NCBI GenBank assembly: GCA_937928235.1
Contig: CALEZE010000143.1
Coordinates: forward strand, 1 to 13,075
DNA from: an uncultured bacterium
GTDB taxonomy: Bacteria; Patescibacteriota; Microgenomatia; UBA8517
Reading direction: 5' to 3'
Length of the DNA stretch: 13,075 nt
In this document: positions 1 through 6,563 of the stretch, one piece after another
Numbering within the stretch: the stretch's first letter is position 1
Layout: each line of letters starts with the position of its first letter
Position numbers and translations under genes: made by a program
Notes under the pieces: model-generated
The model's input: only the letters and a program-made list of their open reading frames with translations
What the model was told of the DNA's origin: nothing
The model's database searches: none

Positions 1-1
1 T

Positions 2-7
2 GGAGGT
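2..7 (+). promoter_or_regulatory. Strong Shine-Dalgarno for an ATG at position 12
   Basis: GGAGGT lies 4 bases before an ATG at 12-14. It is the clearest ribosome binding site in the window. It marks position 12, not 85, as the likely translation start of the M23 peptidase gene, although that ATG is not in the same frame as the peptidase body. Its frame closes at a TAG at 189-191, after 59 codons. Confidence 0.6.
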
Positions 8-84
8 AATCATGGAAAATAAATATCAAAGTAATAAAAAACCTTTTTGGTGGGGGAAATGGACAAAAGGCACTTTCCTACGGG

Positions 85-1230
85 ATGATGCTTGGCGGAC
101 TACTTCTTTTGCCTTTTGCGGCACTTCCCGGAGCAGCGATGCTTGGTACAGGCGGTTTTATGGCAGCAGGACAAGCGCTTGGGGGAGCTAGGGGGCTTGC
201 CGCAAAAGGGGCAACCGCAGGACAAAATCTTACTTACGGACTAACCGCCCTGGCACTACCTGCAATTGGTGTTCCTTTAGTGATCGCCCTTGTCACGGTT
301 CCACTTTTGGTTGCCTTTTTCCTTTTTATAATCAATTCCGGAGCTTACCTAGTTCCCCCAAAAACCGTCCTGACTGCTGGGGCTGTTGTGTCTCCCTATA
401 TCGGCGTTTCAAAAACTGTGATTGGCGAAAGTGAGTTTGAAAACACAGATCTTCCTTTGACTGTGGAATATCGTGTAGAAATTGTCGCAAAGAAAGGCAC
501 TCTCACGAACGTCGTGGTGGAATATGATTGCGTAGTTGTCCAAGAAGGGAACGAGCCAGCTTGCCCCCCGGCAGATATACCAGAAGCGCCTCAGGAAGTA
601 TCCCCCTCTGAAAGTTTTGTTTTTACTTATGAACACAACCTAGACATCGGTTATGCAGACTCTTTCGTCATCGACACAATAGAGGTCACAGCCGATTCGC
701 CGGAGCAAAAAGGTGCAATTGCGGTTGGTTCAGCGAGCGTCAAGATAGGCGACCCACCTGCGGAGTGTCCTACTACTTGGCCTGTCTTTCCTGAAGGCGG
801 AGAGGCCTTCTTAAGCGTCTATCAAGGCCCTCACACAAGCGGTGGAACCCATGACAGAGTTGAAGCCATAGACATTAATTCTGGAACAGGACACAGTGCC
901 AAAGCAACCCACACGGGAGTTGTCACCGTTGGTAATTACGGCAATTACGGAGACTTTGTTGATGTTACATCCACTTGCGAGATCAGGACAGGTGTTACCA
1001 CACAAGTAACATCTCGGTATGCTCATCTTGATGCCATCTTTGTAAGCACAGGGCAAACAGTAACTCTCGGCCAGGTACTCGGGTTAACAGGCTCTAGTGG
1101 AACGGGAAGTCCTCACTTGCACTATGAGTTTCGTCCAGACGGTACAATACAAATGAGGCCACCGTTTTTACCTAAATATGTCGAACCCGGTTGTCGGGGA
1201 ACGCCAATTTGTAATGTGAGCATTCCTTAA
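85..1230 (+). CDS. Membrane-anchored M23 family metallopeptidase (N-terminus probably frame-disrupted)
   Basis: This is a LytM/lysostaphin-type zinc peptidase, a family that cuts peptidoglycan cross-links. Residues 1-46 are Gly/Ala/Leu-rich and hydrophobic. Residues 53-90 form a strong membrane segment. About 95-228 look beta-rich and resemble a DUF11-like extracellular domain. The M23 core is about 250-365, with H256, D263, H314 in a YAHL motif, and the zinc-ligand HLH motif at 344-346. Its product therefore likely sits outside the cell, held in the membrane. The ATG at 85 has no ribosome binding site. A strong one precedes ATG 12 in another frame, and removing one T from the T-run at 44-48 would join the two into a smooth N-terminus reading KPFGGGNGQKALSYG before M1. 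The real gene therefore probably starts at 12. The next gene follows after 2 bases. The family call is firm; the substrate and the start are inferred. Confidence 0.85.
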   Translation: MMLGGLLLLPFAALPGAAMLGTGGFMAAGQALGGARGLAAKGATAGQNLTYGLTALALPAIGVPLVIALVTVPLLVAFFLFIINSGAYLVPPKTVLTAGAVVSPYIGVSKTVIGESEFENTDLPLTVEYRVEIVAKKGTLTNVVVEYDCVVVQEGNEPACPPADIPEAPQEVSPSESFVFTYEHNLDIGYADSFVIDTIEVTADSPEQKGAIAVGSASVKIGDPPAECPTTWPVFPEGGEAFLSVYQGPHTSGGTHDRVEAIDINSGTGHSAKATHTGVVTVGNYGNYGDFVDVTSTCEIRTGVTTQVTSRYAHLDAIFVSTGQTVTLGQVLGLTGSSGTGSPHLHYEFRPDGTIQMRPPFLPKYVEPGCRGTPICNVSIP

Positions 1231-1232
1231 TT

Positions 1233-2201
1233 ATGAGAAAGAGAGTTGTCTTAACATCAGTCGCACTGACACTAATCGTTGCTGGTATAATAGTTTTTTT
1301 CGTCAACCGAGGCGCAAAACAAACAGAGCCTATTGCTTTGCCAAAACCCAATATTTCGAACTACCTCGAAGAAATACCTATTACATCCAATATTGAACAG
1401 GGGTCCTTTGATGTTCCGACTAGCGCCCCTTTAATGTCGGTGCAGAGAGGGTCTCTCTCTGAAAGCAAGATACTGGAAATCGCGCAAAAACTTGGGTTCG
1501 GTCAAAATTACAAAACAGGAAACGACACGAGAAAAGGGCGTGTCTATGTCTTTACTACTGAGACAGATTCTTTGGTCGCCTTTTTGTCTTCTGGGGAAAT
1601 TACTTACACCACCAGGAAAGATTTTCCGGCACAAAACAAACAGCTTTCAGATACAGCACTGACAAGCACTGCCAAAGACTTCATAGAAAACTACTTCTCG
1701 CCAGCAAACAGTCTTTCTTTTTCTTTTGTAACTTATTTGGACTCCGCGGACGAACACTCGCAAATTGTTGAGCGTGATTTGGCTAATATCTACAAAGTCA
1801 ATTTTTCGCCAGTCCGCTCTGAATATCGGCTCGTTCAGGAAAACCCAACCTCTTCTGGTATTACAGCTTGGCTTGCGAATGATGGAGAAATTTTTAAAGT
1901 CGAGTATAAACATTTTGAAACAGCCACTCTTTCAAGCGAAAAACACCCTCTTAAGAATTATGGAGAGTTTTTAACAACTTTAAACGAAGCTTCTCTGGTC
2001 AGTCTTGACGACGGAAACATCTTCCCGAACGACCTTCCCAAAGACACCATCCAATCTATCACTGTAAATCGAGTAGAGCTTGCCTATTTACAAGAAAGTG
2101 GAAAGGTTGTTTATCAGCCGATATTCTTGCTTTCTGGAGTTGCTGAAACTACTGATGGCGACTCTTTAAGCGCCACCCTCTACCTCCCGGCTCTTAAATA
2201 A
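1233..2201 (+). CDS. Unrecognised membrane-anchored extracytoplasmic protein
   Basis: I do not recognise this 322-residue protein with confidence. Its N-terminus has basic residues (MRKR) followed by one hydrophobic segment at about 5-25, which fits a signal anchor with the rest outside the cell. The remainder is soluble, of mixed alpha/beta character and Ser/Thr-rich, with no cysteines and no visible catalytic motif. Two stretches, an early one around SLSESKILEIAQKLGF and a late one around VNRVELAYL followed by VYQPIFLLSG, faintly recall the YycI/YycH or PepSY-like fold of cell-wall regulators. That resemblance is only suggestive. It starts 2 bases after the M23 peptidase stop, so the two are probably co-transcribed and the protein may act with the peptidase. 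Its TAA at 2199-2201 directly abuts the stop of the converging dnaN gene, leaving no room for a separate terminator. Confidence 0.75.
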   Translation: MRKRVVLTSVALTLIVAGIIVFFVNRGAKQTEPIALPKPNISNYLEEIPITSNIEQGSFDVPTSAPLMSVQRGSLSESKILEIAQKLGFGQNYKTGNDTRKGRVYVFTTETDSLVAFLSSGEITYTTRKDFPAQNKQLSDTALTSTAKDFIENYFSPANSLSFSFVTYLDSADEHSQIVERDLANIYKVNFSPVRSEYRLVQENPTSSGITAWLANDGEIFKVEYKHFETATLSSEKHPLKNYGEFLTTLNEASLVSLDDGNIFPNDLPKDTIQSITVNRVELAYLQESGKVVYQPIFLLSGVAETTDGDSLSATLYLPALK

Positions 2202-3311
2202 TCAACCCTGAACCTTCACAGGCATTATTAGGTGAAGAAAGTCTGCATCTTCCGGGTCTGTGAACACCCCTGGTGCACTTGGGCCTGAGAAAGACATCAC
2301 AACCTCGTCTCCTTCGATTGCACCCAGTAAGTCTTCTAAAAATCTGTAATTAAAAGCAACTTCTAAGTCTTTCTTTTCTCCTTTTTCTATTTTTACCTCG
2401 AGCTTTGATTCTCCACTTCCGGCACTTGAACTTTCAGCTTTGACAACGAGAGAGCCTTTTTCCAAGGTAAGTTTAATGATGTTGGCCGCCTCTCTTGCGA
2501 AAACAGAAGATAGTTTCACTGCTTGTAAAAATTCTTCCTTGTCCGCCCTTAAACGAATGTCTTCGCTTTTGGGTATTATCTTTTCAAAGTCTGGGAATTC
2601 ACCGTTTATTACTCTTGTCGCAAGTACTACATTATCTACCCCAAACACTGCTTGGTTGTCCTTCCCTTGCAGAGAAAGCTTTAGAGTTTCACTTTTAGCC
2701 GTTCTTGTTACTTCTGAAAGCGCTGTTTTAGGTAATATGGCGACTCCGGACTTTGTGATACTTTTGCTTTTTAGTTTCTTTTGAGAAAGGCGAAAACCGT
2801 CCGTCGCCACTAACGACACCTCACCCTTTTTGAAAACAAAAAGGACCCCTGTTAGAATTGGCCTGGTTTCGTCAACAGATGTCGCAAAAAGAACTTTGGA
2901 AAGCGCATCTGTAAAATCCTCAGTTGGTAGATCAAAAGAATCTTTTGCAACACTTGAAGGAATGGATGGAAAATCAGAACTATTCATGCCGGCAATGGTA
3001 GATGTAGTGCCTTCTGCTTTAACCTGAACTTTCTCTTTTTCTGAAAGAAGATTTATGTTTCCTGGAGAAAGATTGTTTACAAAATCGGCAATTGTTTTTG
3101 CAGGAACTGTAACTTCGCCCTCCTTTTCCACCTTCGCACCAATCCCAATAGAAACAGATGTTTCAAGATTGGTTGACGAAATTGTTAGTTTGTTCTTGGA
3201 AGTTTTTAATAGAAGGTTTCCCAAAACGGGCAGTTGCGCTCTTGTACTAGTAAAACGAGAGGCAGCGGTTAGTGCTTTTGAAAAATCTTCCTGTAGGACT
3301 TGAAGCTTCAT
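2202..3311 (-). CDS. dnaN: DNA polymerase III beta subunit (sliding clamp)
   Basis: DnaN forms the ring-shaped dimer that tethers the replicative polymerase to DNA and serves as a docking platform for repair and clamp-loader proteins. The N-terminus MKLQVLQEDFSKAL, the middle motif TRPILTGVLF, the segment FPDFEKIIP and the C-terminal MPVK tail are all typical of the family. At 369 residues it is close to the usual length of about 366. I chose the ATG at 3309-3311 over the upstream in-frame TTG at 3335, because family members begin with MKL and the TTG lies within the predicted -10 box. The dnaA gene is next upstream on the same strand, across the 241-base origin. The gene has its own candidate promoter there, partly overlapped by a weak DnaA-box match. 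Confidence 0.97.
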   Translation of the reverse strand: MKLQVLQEDFSKALTAASRFTSTRAQLPVLGNLLLKTSKNKLTISSTNLETSVSIGIGAKVEKEGEVTVPAKTIADFVNNLSPGNINLLSEKEKVQVKAEGTTSTIAGMNSSDFPSIPSSVAKDSFDLPTEDFTDALSKVLFATSVDETRPILTGVLFVFKKGEVSLVATDGFRLSQKKLKSKSITKSGVAILPKTALSEVTRTAKSETLKLSLQGKDNQAVFGVDNVVLATRVINGEFPDFEKIIPKSEDIRLRADKEEFLQAVKLSSVFAREAANIIKLTLEKGSLVVKAESSSAGSGESKLEVKIEKGEKKDLEVAFNYRFLEDLLGAIEGDEVVMSFSGPSAPGVFTDPEDADFLHLIMPVKVQG

Positions 3312-3334
3312 TTTTATTCGAATCTCTCGAGACA

Positions 3335-3363
3335 ATACTAGTACACAAGGGTGTAGTTGTCCA
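3335..3363 (-). promoter_or_regulatory. Candidate dnaN promoter
   Basis: On the minus strand TGGACA (3363-3358) is separated by 17 bases from TAGTAT (3340-3335). Both are close to sigma-70 consensus. The predicted transcript start, near 3328, gives a short leader before the dnaN ATG at 3311. The weak DnaA-box match TTGTCCACT (3357-3365) covers the -35 element, so DnaA could affect this promoter. Confidence 0.5.
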
Positions 3364-3387
3364 CTTGTTGTTTTTATTTATTTAAAT

Positions 3388-3405
3388 TAGTAGTACTAGT
3401 AGTAG
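3388..3405 (+). other. DnaA-trio element
   Basis: Six contiguous trinucleotides read TAG TAG TAC TAG TAG TAG. They are preceded by an AT-only tract (3371-3389 overlaps the first trio) and followed by GGATGG and then DnaA-box-like sequence in the TGTGGATAA orientation. In B. subtilis, DnaA trios (3'-GAT-5' read on one strand) guide the DnaA filament onto single-stranded DNA next to the boxes. The same polarity and order are seen here. The run also contains the self-complementary ACTAGT. Confidence 0.6.
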
Positions 3406-3409
3406 GGAT

Positions 3410-3426
3410 GGTGGAAAAGTGGGTAA
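3410..3426 (+). promoter_or_regulatory. Tandem weak DnaA-box matches beside the trios
   Basis: GGTGGAAAA (3410-3418) and AGTGGGTAA (3418-3426) each match TGTGGATAA at 7 of 9 positions, in the same orientation. They lie 4 bases past the last trio, where the unwinding-proximal boxes are expected. The match is weak on its own; position and orientation are the main support. Confidence 0.4.
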
Positions 3427-3498
3427 GTTTTTGAGAACAAGTTTAATTTTCGGGGATCATTTGTGTTGATATTAGCCTCAGCGCCTTGTGCATACTTT

Positions 3499-3507
3499 TG
3501 TGGATAA
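3499..3507 (-). promoter_or_regulatory. Perfect DnaA box
   Basis: TGTGGATAA on the plus strand is the exact complement of the consensus TTATCCACA. It lies 21 bases from the next perfect box, about two helical turns, so both face the same side of the DNA. Confidence 0.8.
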
Positions 3508-3519
3508 AGACGCAATTTT

Positions 3520-3528
3520 TGTGGATAA
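3520..3528 (-). promoter_or_regulatory. Perfect DnaA box
   Basis: This is a second exact TGTGGATAA, in the same orientation as the box at 3499-3507. It lies just past the end of dnaA. Additional partial matches continue into the dnaA 3' end: TGTGGATCT at 3593-3601 (7/9) and TTTTCCACA at 3623-3631 (8/9). Confidence 0.8.
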
Positions 3529-3552
3529 GTGGAGGAAAACAAAAAAGAATCC

Positions 3553-4956
3553 TCAAAGTGAACTTTTAATCCCCAAGATATCCTGGCGAATTTGTGGATC
3601 TTTTGAGGTTAGACGAGAGATCTTTTCCACAGCGTGCATGACGGTTGTGTGGTCTCTGTCCCCCACCAGTTTCCCCACCTCTTGTAAGGGGAGGTTAAGC
3701 TCCGTCCTTAAAAGATACATAAGAACTTGTCGAGGAAGGGCTACCACCCTAGCCCTGGAGTTACCAAGAAGCTCCCTTTTCCCAACTGAGTAGTGTTTCG
3801 AAACGGCAGTAAGGACCTCTTTAGGTTCGGCTCTTTTTCCTTGCCCATTAGTTTCAAAACCGCGCCCAAGGACAGACTGGACCATTTCTTCTGTTATCTC
3901 GCTTTTCCTAACAGTTGCTTCGGAGGCCAGTCTTATGAGGAACCCCTCTATTCTTCTTGCCGAACCCACATTTCCGGCAATTAGTTGGACTATGTCTGTT
4001 GGAATTTCAATCCCTCTTTCTTTTGCTTTGATTTGAATTATCGCGCATCTTAGTTCAAAGTCTGGAGGCGCTATGTCAACAATAAGGCCCGCTTCAAACC
4101 GACTGCGTAAGCGCTCTTCCAAGCGAGAGATTTCTTGCGGTGGTCTGTCTGAAGTCAGGATTACCTGGCCTCCTGCGCCGACAATGGCGTTAAAGGTGTG
4201 GAAGAATTCTTCCTGTACGGCATCTTTTCCTGCGATGAATTGAATATCGTCAACCATCAAAGCTTTAAGTTTCCTGTACTTGTTTCTAAAGTCTTGGGTG
4301 GTTTTATTTCTAATACCCTCAACGATGTCGTTGGTAAAAACCTCTCCCGTACAAAAAAGAACCTTGTCTGTGTACCCTGATTTGATCAAAGAATACCCAA
4401 CAGCATTCATAATGTGGGTTTTTCCAACCCCTACCCCACCCCAAACAAAAAGAGGGTTATAGGCACTTCCCGGATTTTTTGAAACCGCCTCAGCGGCAGC
4501 CCAGGCCATTTGGTTGGAAGAGCTAACCGCAAAATTATCGAAAGTAAAGCTGGGTCGGATTTGAGATCTAGCAAGAGCCCGCGCCACCTCTTCGTCCTTT
4601 TTCCCTTCCTGATCAAAAAGTGGAGAAGGGGTTTCTTTGTCGCCCCCTTTCTTTTGAGGTACATCCTTCACAGAAAAAACCAAGTCGCACGGACTATCTA
4701 ACTCGCTTTTGAGAGAATCCTGAACCAGGCCAAAATATCTACTTTCTATCGTTGCCTTTACAAAAGAAGAGGAGCATCCGATTTCTGCGACATAGCGCTT
4801 GTCTCCTTTTTTAAGACCCGCAAGGTGTGTTTGTGAGAACCAAGTAGAAAAAATAGCGGGAGACACAGAAACCTTAATGCTTTCAAGAACATTGTTCCAA
4901 ACTGTTTTTTTGTCGACCTTTTCCATTTTTACTGGGGCAGTGGAAGTATGAGGCAT
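3553..4956 (-). CDS. dnaA: Chromosomal replication initiator protein DnaA
   Basis: DnaA is the AAA+ ATPase that binds DnaA boxes, melts the origin and loads the helicase. With M1 at 4956 it has 467 residues, normal for the family. Domain I (about 15-85) carries the WNNVLESIK and FSTWF helices. A charged linker covers about 90-130. Domain III has Walker A GGVGVGKTH at 173-181, Walker B VDDIQF around 235, sensor-1 ILTSDRPP and the arginine-finger segment RLRSRFEAG. Domain IV ends with the box-binding signature GDRDHTTVMHA near 430-440. Start choice is open: a GTG at 4974 (its codon lies inside a DnaA box), ATG 4956 and ATG 4926 all fit, and none has a ribosome binding site. If the promoter at 4955-4984 is right, ATG 4926 is favoured. 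Confidence 0.97.
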   Translation of the reverse strand: MPHTSTAPVKMEKVDKKTVWNNVLESIKVSVSPAIFSTWFSQTHLAGLKKGDKRYVAEIGCSSSFVKATIESRYFGLVQDSLKSELDSPCDLVFSVKDVPQKKGGDKETPSPLFDQEGKKDEEVARALARSQIRPSFTFDNFAVSSSNQMAWAAAEAVSKNPGSAYNPLFVWGGVGVGKTHIMNAVGYSLIKSGYTDKVLFCTGEVFTNDIVEGIRNKTTQDFRNKYRKLKALMVDDIQFIAGKDAVQEEFFHTFNAIVGAGGQVILTSDRPPQEISRLEERLRSRFEAGLIVDIAPPDFELRCAIIQIKAKERGIEIPTDIVQLIAGNVGSARRIEGFLIRLASEATVRKSEITEEMVQSVLGRGFETNGQGKRAEPKEVLTAVSKHYSVGKRELLGNSRARVVALPRQVLMYLLRTELNLPLQEVGKLVGDRDHTTVMHAVEKISRLTSKDPQIRQDILGIKSSL

Positions 4957-4984
4957 AATATTTAAGTTATCCACAATTAGTCAA
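4955..4984 (-). promoter_or_regulatory. Candidate dnaA promoter with DnaA box in its spacer
   Basis: On the minus strand TTGACT (4984-4979) and TATTAT (4960-4955) are 18 bases apart. A perfect DnaA box, TTATCCACA at 4967-4975 on the plus strand, fills the spacer. This suggests that DnaA represses its own gene, as known in Escherichia coli. An alternative -10 is GATAAC, which would give a leaderless start at ATG 4956. Confidence 0.5.
4967..4975 (+). promoter_or_regulatory. Perfect DnaA box in the dnaA promoter
   Basis: TTATCCACA matches the consensus at all 9 positions. It lies between the proposed -35 and -10 boxes of dnaA and overlaps the possible GTG start codon at 4972-4974. It is oriented opposite to the two perfect boxes in oriC. 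Confidence 0.75.
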
Positions 4985-5010
4985 CCCCCAAAAACCCCGA
5001 AAAAAAGAGT

Positions 5011-5039
5011 TTGCAGTCCCCCGGCTTTGGTTGTAAACT
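5011..5039 (+). promoter_or_regulatory. Promoter of the rpmH operon, probably giving a leaderless transcript
   Basis: TTGCAG (5011-5016), a 17-base spacer and TAAACT (5034-5039) form a good sigma-70 type promoter. The rpmH ATG lies only 7 bases after the -10 box, at the expected transcription start. No Shine-Dalgarno is present. The minus-strand dnaA promoter diverges from the same 72-base gap. Confidence 0.6.
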
Positions 5040-5046
5040 ACTCTAG

Positions 5047-5184
5047 ATGACAAAAAGAACATATCAACCAAGTAAGAAGAAAAGAGCACGCCGTTTTGGT
5101 TTTAGGTCAAGAAACAGTGACAAGAGTGGAAAAAAGGTTTTGAAGAACCGCCGCCAAAAAGGCAGAAAGAAACTTTCTCTTTAA
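5047..5184 (+). CDS. rpmH: Large ribosomal subunit protein bL34
   Basis: This 45-residue, very basic protein matches bL34 along its length: the start KRTYQPSKKKRARRFGF, then SRNSDKSGKKVLKNRR and the tail QKGRKKLSL. bL34 binds 23S rRNA. The gene was too short for a 60-residue ORF cutoff but is unmistakable. It heads a plus-strand operon, and its stop TAA shares one base with the rnpA ATG (TAATG), which suggests translational coupling. The ATG sits right at the expected transcription start of its promoter, so translation is likely leaderless. Position next to dnaA is the classic bacterial arrangement. Confidence 0.97.
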   Translation: MTKRTYQPSKKKRARRFGFRSRNSDKSGKKVLKNRRQKGRKKLSL

Positions 5185-5537
5185 TGCTTCCAAAGACAAA
5201 CAGGCTTACCAGCCAAGCGGACTTTTCGGAAACAAAAAACAAAGGAAAAGTGTTGCAAAGCTCTTCTTTTGGAATGGTTTTTCAAAAGAGAAACGATAGT
5301 GAGCCAAGCCGTTTTGGTTTTATAGTTTCAAACAAGGTTTCTAAAAAAGCTACCGAGAGAAACAAAATAAAAAGACTTTTAAGAGAGGCGGTTTCTGTTT
5401 TTTTGAAAGACACAAAAAGTGGCCGCAATGTGTTGTTTTTGGCAAAAGGAGCTCTTGTTGGTCGCAAGTTTGACAAACTACTAGAAGAAGTCAGACAATC
5501 TTTGGGTAGCGCCGGTATCTTTAAAAAAGACGGATAA
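5184..5537 (+). CDS. rnpA: Ribonuclease P protein component
   Basis: RnpA is the protein subunit that helps the RNase P RNA bind and cleave the 5' leader of precursor tRNAs. The 117 residues are normal for the family. The N-terminus LPKTNRLTSQADF resembles the usual LKKxxRLxxxxDF start, and the central RNA-binding signature RNKIKRLLRE is at 59-68, preceded by the FGFIVSNKVSKKA strand. It overlaps rpmH by one base at the start and yidD by one base at the end, both as TAATG. Expression is therefore probably coupled to bL34 translation. The catalytic RNA gene (rnpB) is not in this window. Confidence 0.96.
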   Translation: MLPKTNRLTSQADFSETKNKGKVLQSSSFGMVFQKRNDSEPSRFGFIVSNKVSKKATERNKIKRLLREAVSVFLKDTKSGRNVLFLAKGALVGRKFDKLLEEVRQSLGSAGIFKKDG

Positions 5538-5749
5538 TGACAAAAGTAGTACTAAAGATTTACAAGTCCACACTCTCTCCTCTTTTGCGTGTACTTTTTG
5601 GCCCAGGTTGTCGCCACCTACCAACATGCTCTGAGTATGCAGAAGAAGCTGTTTCTAAGTACGGAATAATGAAAGGAGCTTTTCTTTCAGGCAAAAGATT
5701 TTTTCGTTGCCACCCATTTTCGGCGGGCGGATATGACCCAGTAAAATAA
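5537..5749 (+). CDS. yidD: Membrane protein insertion efficiency factor YidD
   Basis: YidD is a small protein associated with the inner membrane that aids YidC-dependent insertion of membrane proteins. The 70 residues carry the full family signature: YKSTLSPLL, then GPGCRHLPTCSEYAEEA with C25 and C31, then RCHPFSAGGYDPV with C58. The gene lies between rnpA and yidC, its usual place. It starts inside the rnpA stop (TAATG) and ends one base before the yidC ATG. No separate ribosome binding site is visible, so coupling to rnpA translation is likely. Confidence 0.96.
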   Translation: MTKVVLKIYKSTLSPLLRVLFGPGCRHLPTCSEYAEEAVSKYGIMKGAFLSGKRFFRCHPFSAGGYDPVK

Positions 5750-5750
5750 G

Positions 5751-6563
5751 ATGTATCAAACACTACTATTAGAACCGATTGCGAATGGCCTAATTGTTTT
5801 TTATAAAGCATTTGGTGGAAACATGGGGTTAGCCATAATAGGCTTTACTCTTCTTCTGAGAATTCTTCTTAACCCGCTAACCAAACCCTATCTTGAGTCG
5901 ATGAAAAAAATGAAGGAGCTTCAACCACAGCTTGAGAAACTAAAGAAGAAACACAAGGACGACAAACAAAAACAGATGCAAGCGCAGGCAGATTTTTACA
6001 AAGAAAAAGGAGTTAACCCAGGAGCAGGGTGCTTACCAATGATTTTGCAACTTGTGGTTCTGTATGCGTTTTTTGGAGTTTTTTCAAGAACGCTCGCGCC
6101 AGGCGTAGACCCCGTTACTAGTTTCAACGAGCTCTTATATGTGCCTTTACAGTTTACTGAAGGGGTGTCATTAAACACCAGCTTTCTATACCTTGATGTT
6201 ACACAGCCTGATGTTTTTAATGTGCCGGGACTTCCCTTTCCCCTCCCGGGACCATTTCTAATTTTGGCAGCGATTATACAGCTTGTTTCAGCCAAAATTT
6301 CTGCACCCTACATTGAAGCTCAGGAGAAAGCAGCGAAGAAAACAAAGGGAGAGGCTGATGATATGCAGGTTGCCATGCAACAGTCTATGACATACACATT
6401 TCCACTAATAACGCTGTTGATAGGTATTCGTTTTTCTTCAGCACTCGTTCTTTATTGGTTGCTCTTCTCTCTTTTCCAGGCCTATCAGCAATATAAGAGC
6501 TCGGGCTGGGGAGGATTAACCCCTTGGATAGAGAGGCTTGGTTTGCTAAAATCTCAGAAATGA
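5751..6563 (+). CDS. yidC: YidC/Oxa1 family membrane protein insertase
   Basis: YidC inserts and folds membrane proteins, alone or with SecYEG. The protein has 270 residues, the short form without the large periplasmic domain of E. coli. A first membrane segment at about 25-45 contains the conserved Arg (R37) of the hydrophilic groove. A charged cytosolic helical hairpin follows (50-88), then the signature GCLPMILQ at 93-100 and further membrane segments at about 163-186 and 212-246. The protein ends soon after the last segment. It begins one base after yidD, and its TGA overlaps the next ATG (ATGA). Context and sequence agree fully. Confidence 0.95.
   Translation: MYQTLLLEPIANGLIVFYKAFGGNMGLAIIGFTLLLRILLNPLTKPYLESMKKMKELQPQLEKLKKKHKDDKQKQMQAQADFYKEKGVNPGAGCLPMILQLVVLYAFFGVFSRTLAPGVDPVTSFNELLYVPLQFTEGVSLNTSFLYLDVTQPDVFNVPGLPFPLPGPFLILAAIIQLVSAKISAPYIEAQEKAAKKTKGEADDMQVAMQQSMTYTFPLITLLIGIRFSSALVLYWLLFSLFQAYQQYKSSGWGGLTPWIERLGLLKSQK

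Larger units (their letters stand above)
3312..3552. other. Chromosome replication origin (oriC) between dnaN and dnaA
   Basis: This 241-base gap contains no gene. In order along the plus strand it holds the dnaN promoter (minus strand), an AT-rich tract at 3371-3389, a run of six TAG-type trinucleotides, two tandem 7/9 DnaA-box matches, and further on a 7/9 match at 3487-3495 with two perfect TGTGGATAA boxes. The dnaA-oriC-dnaN placement is a common bacterial arrangement. The order of duplex-opening tract, trios and boxes matches the basal unwinding system described for Bacillus subtilis. Calling it the origin is inference from layout and motifs. Confidence 0.85.

Noticed and set aside
12..191. 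59-codon open frame starting at ATG 12 as a separate small gene
   Set aside because: Its good ribosome binding site is real, but past about codon 12 the reading shows no protein-like character, while the other frame is hydrophobic and continuous with the M23 protein. A frame break is the better explanation.
3312..3335. Upstream TTG start for dnaN
   Set aside because: It adds eight residues atypical of the family and lies within the likely -10 box.
6524..6559. Upstream ATG start for khpB
   Set aside because: It would overlap yidC by 40 bases, and ATG 6560 makes the usual ATGA junction at the start of the conserved body.
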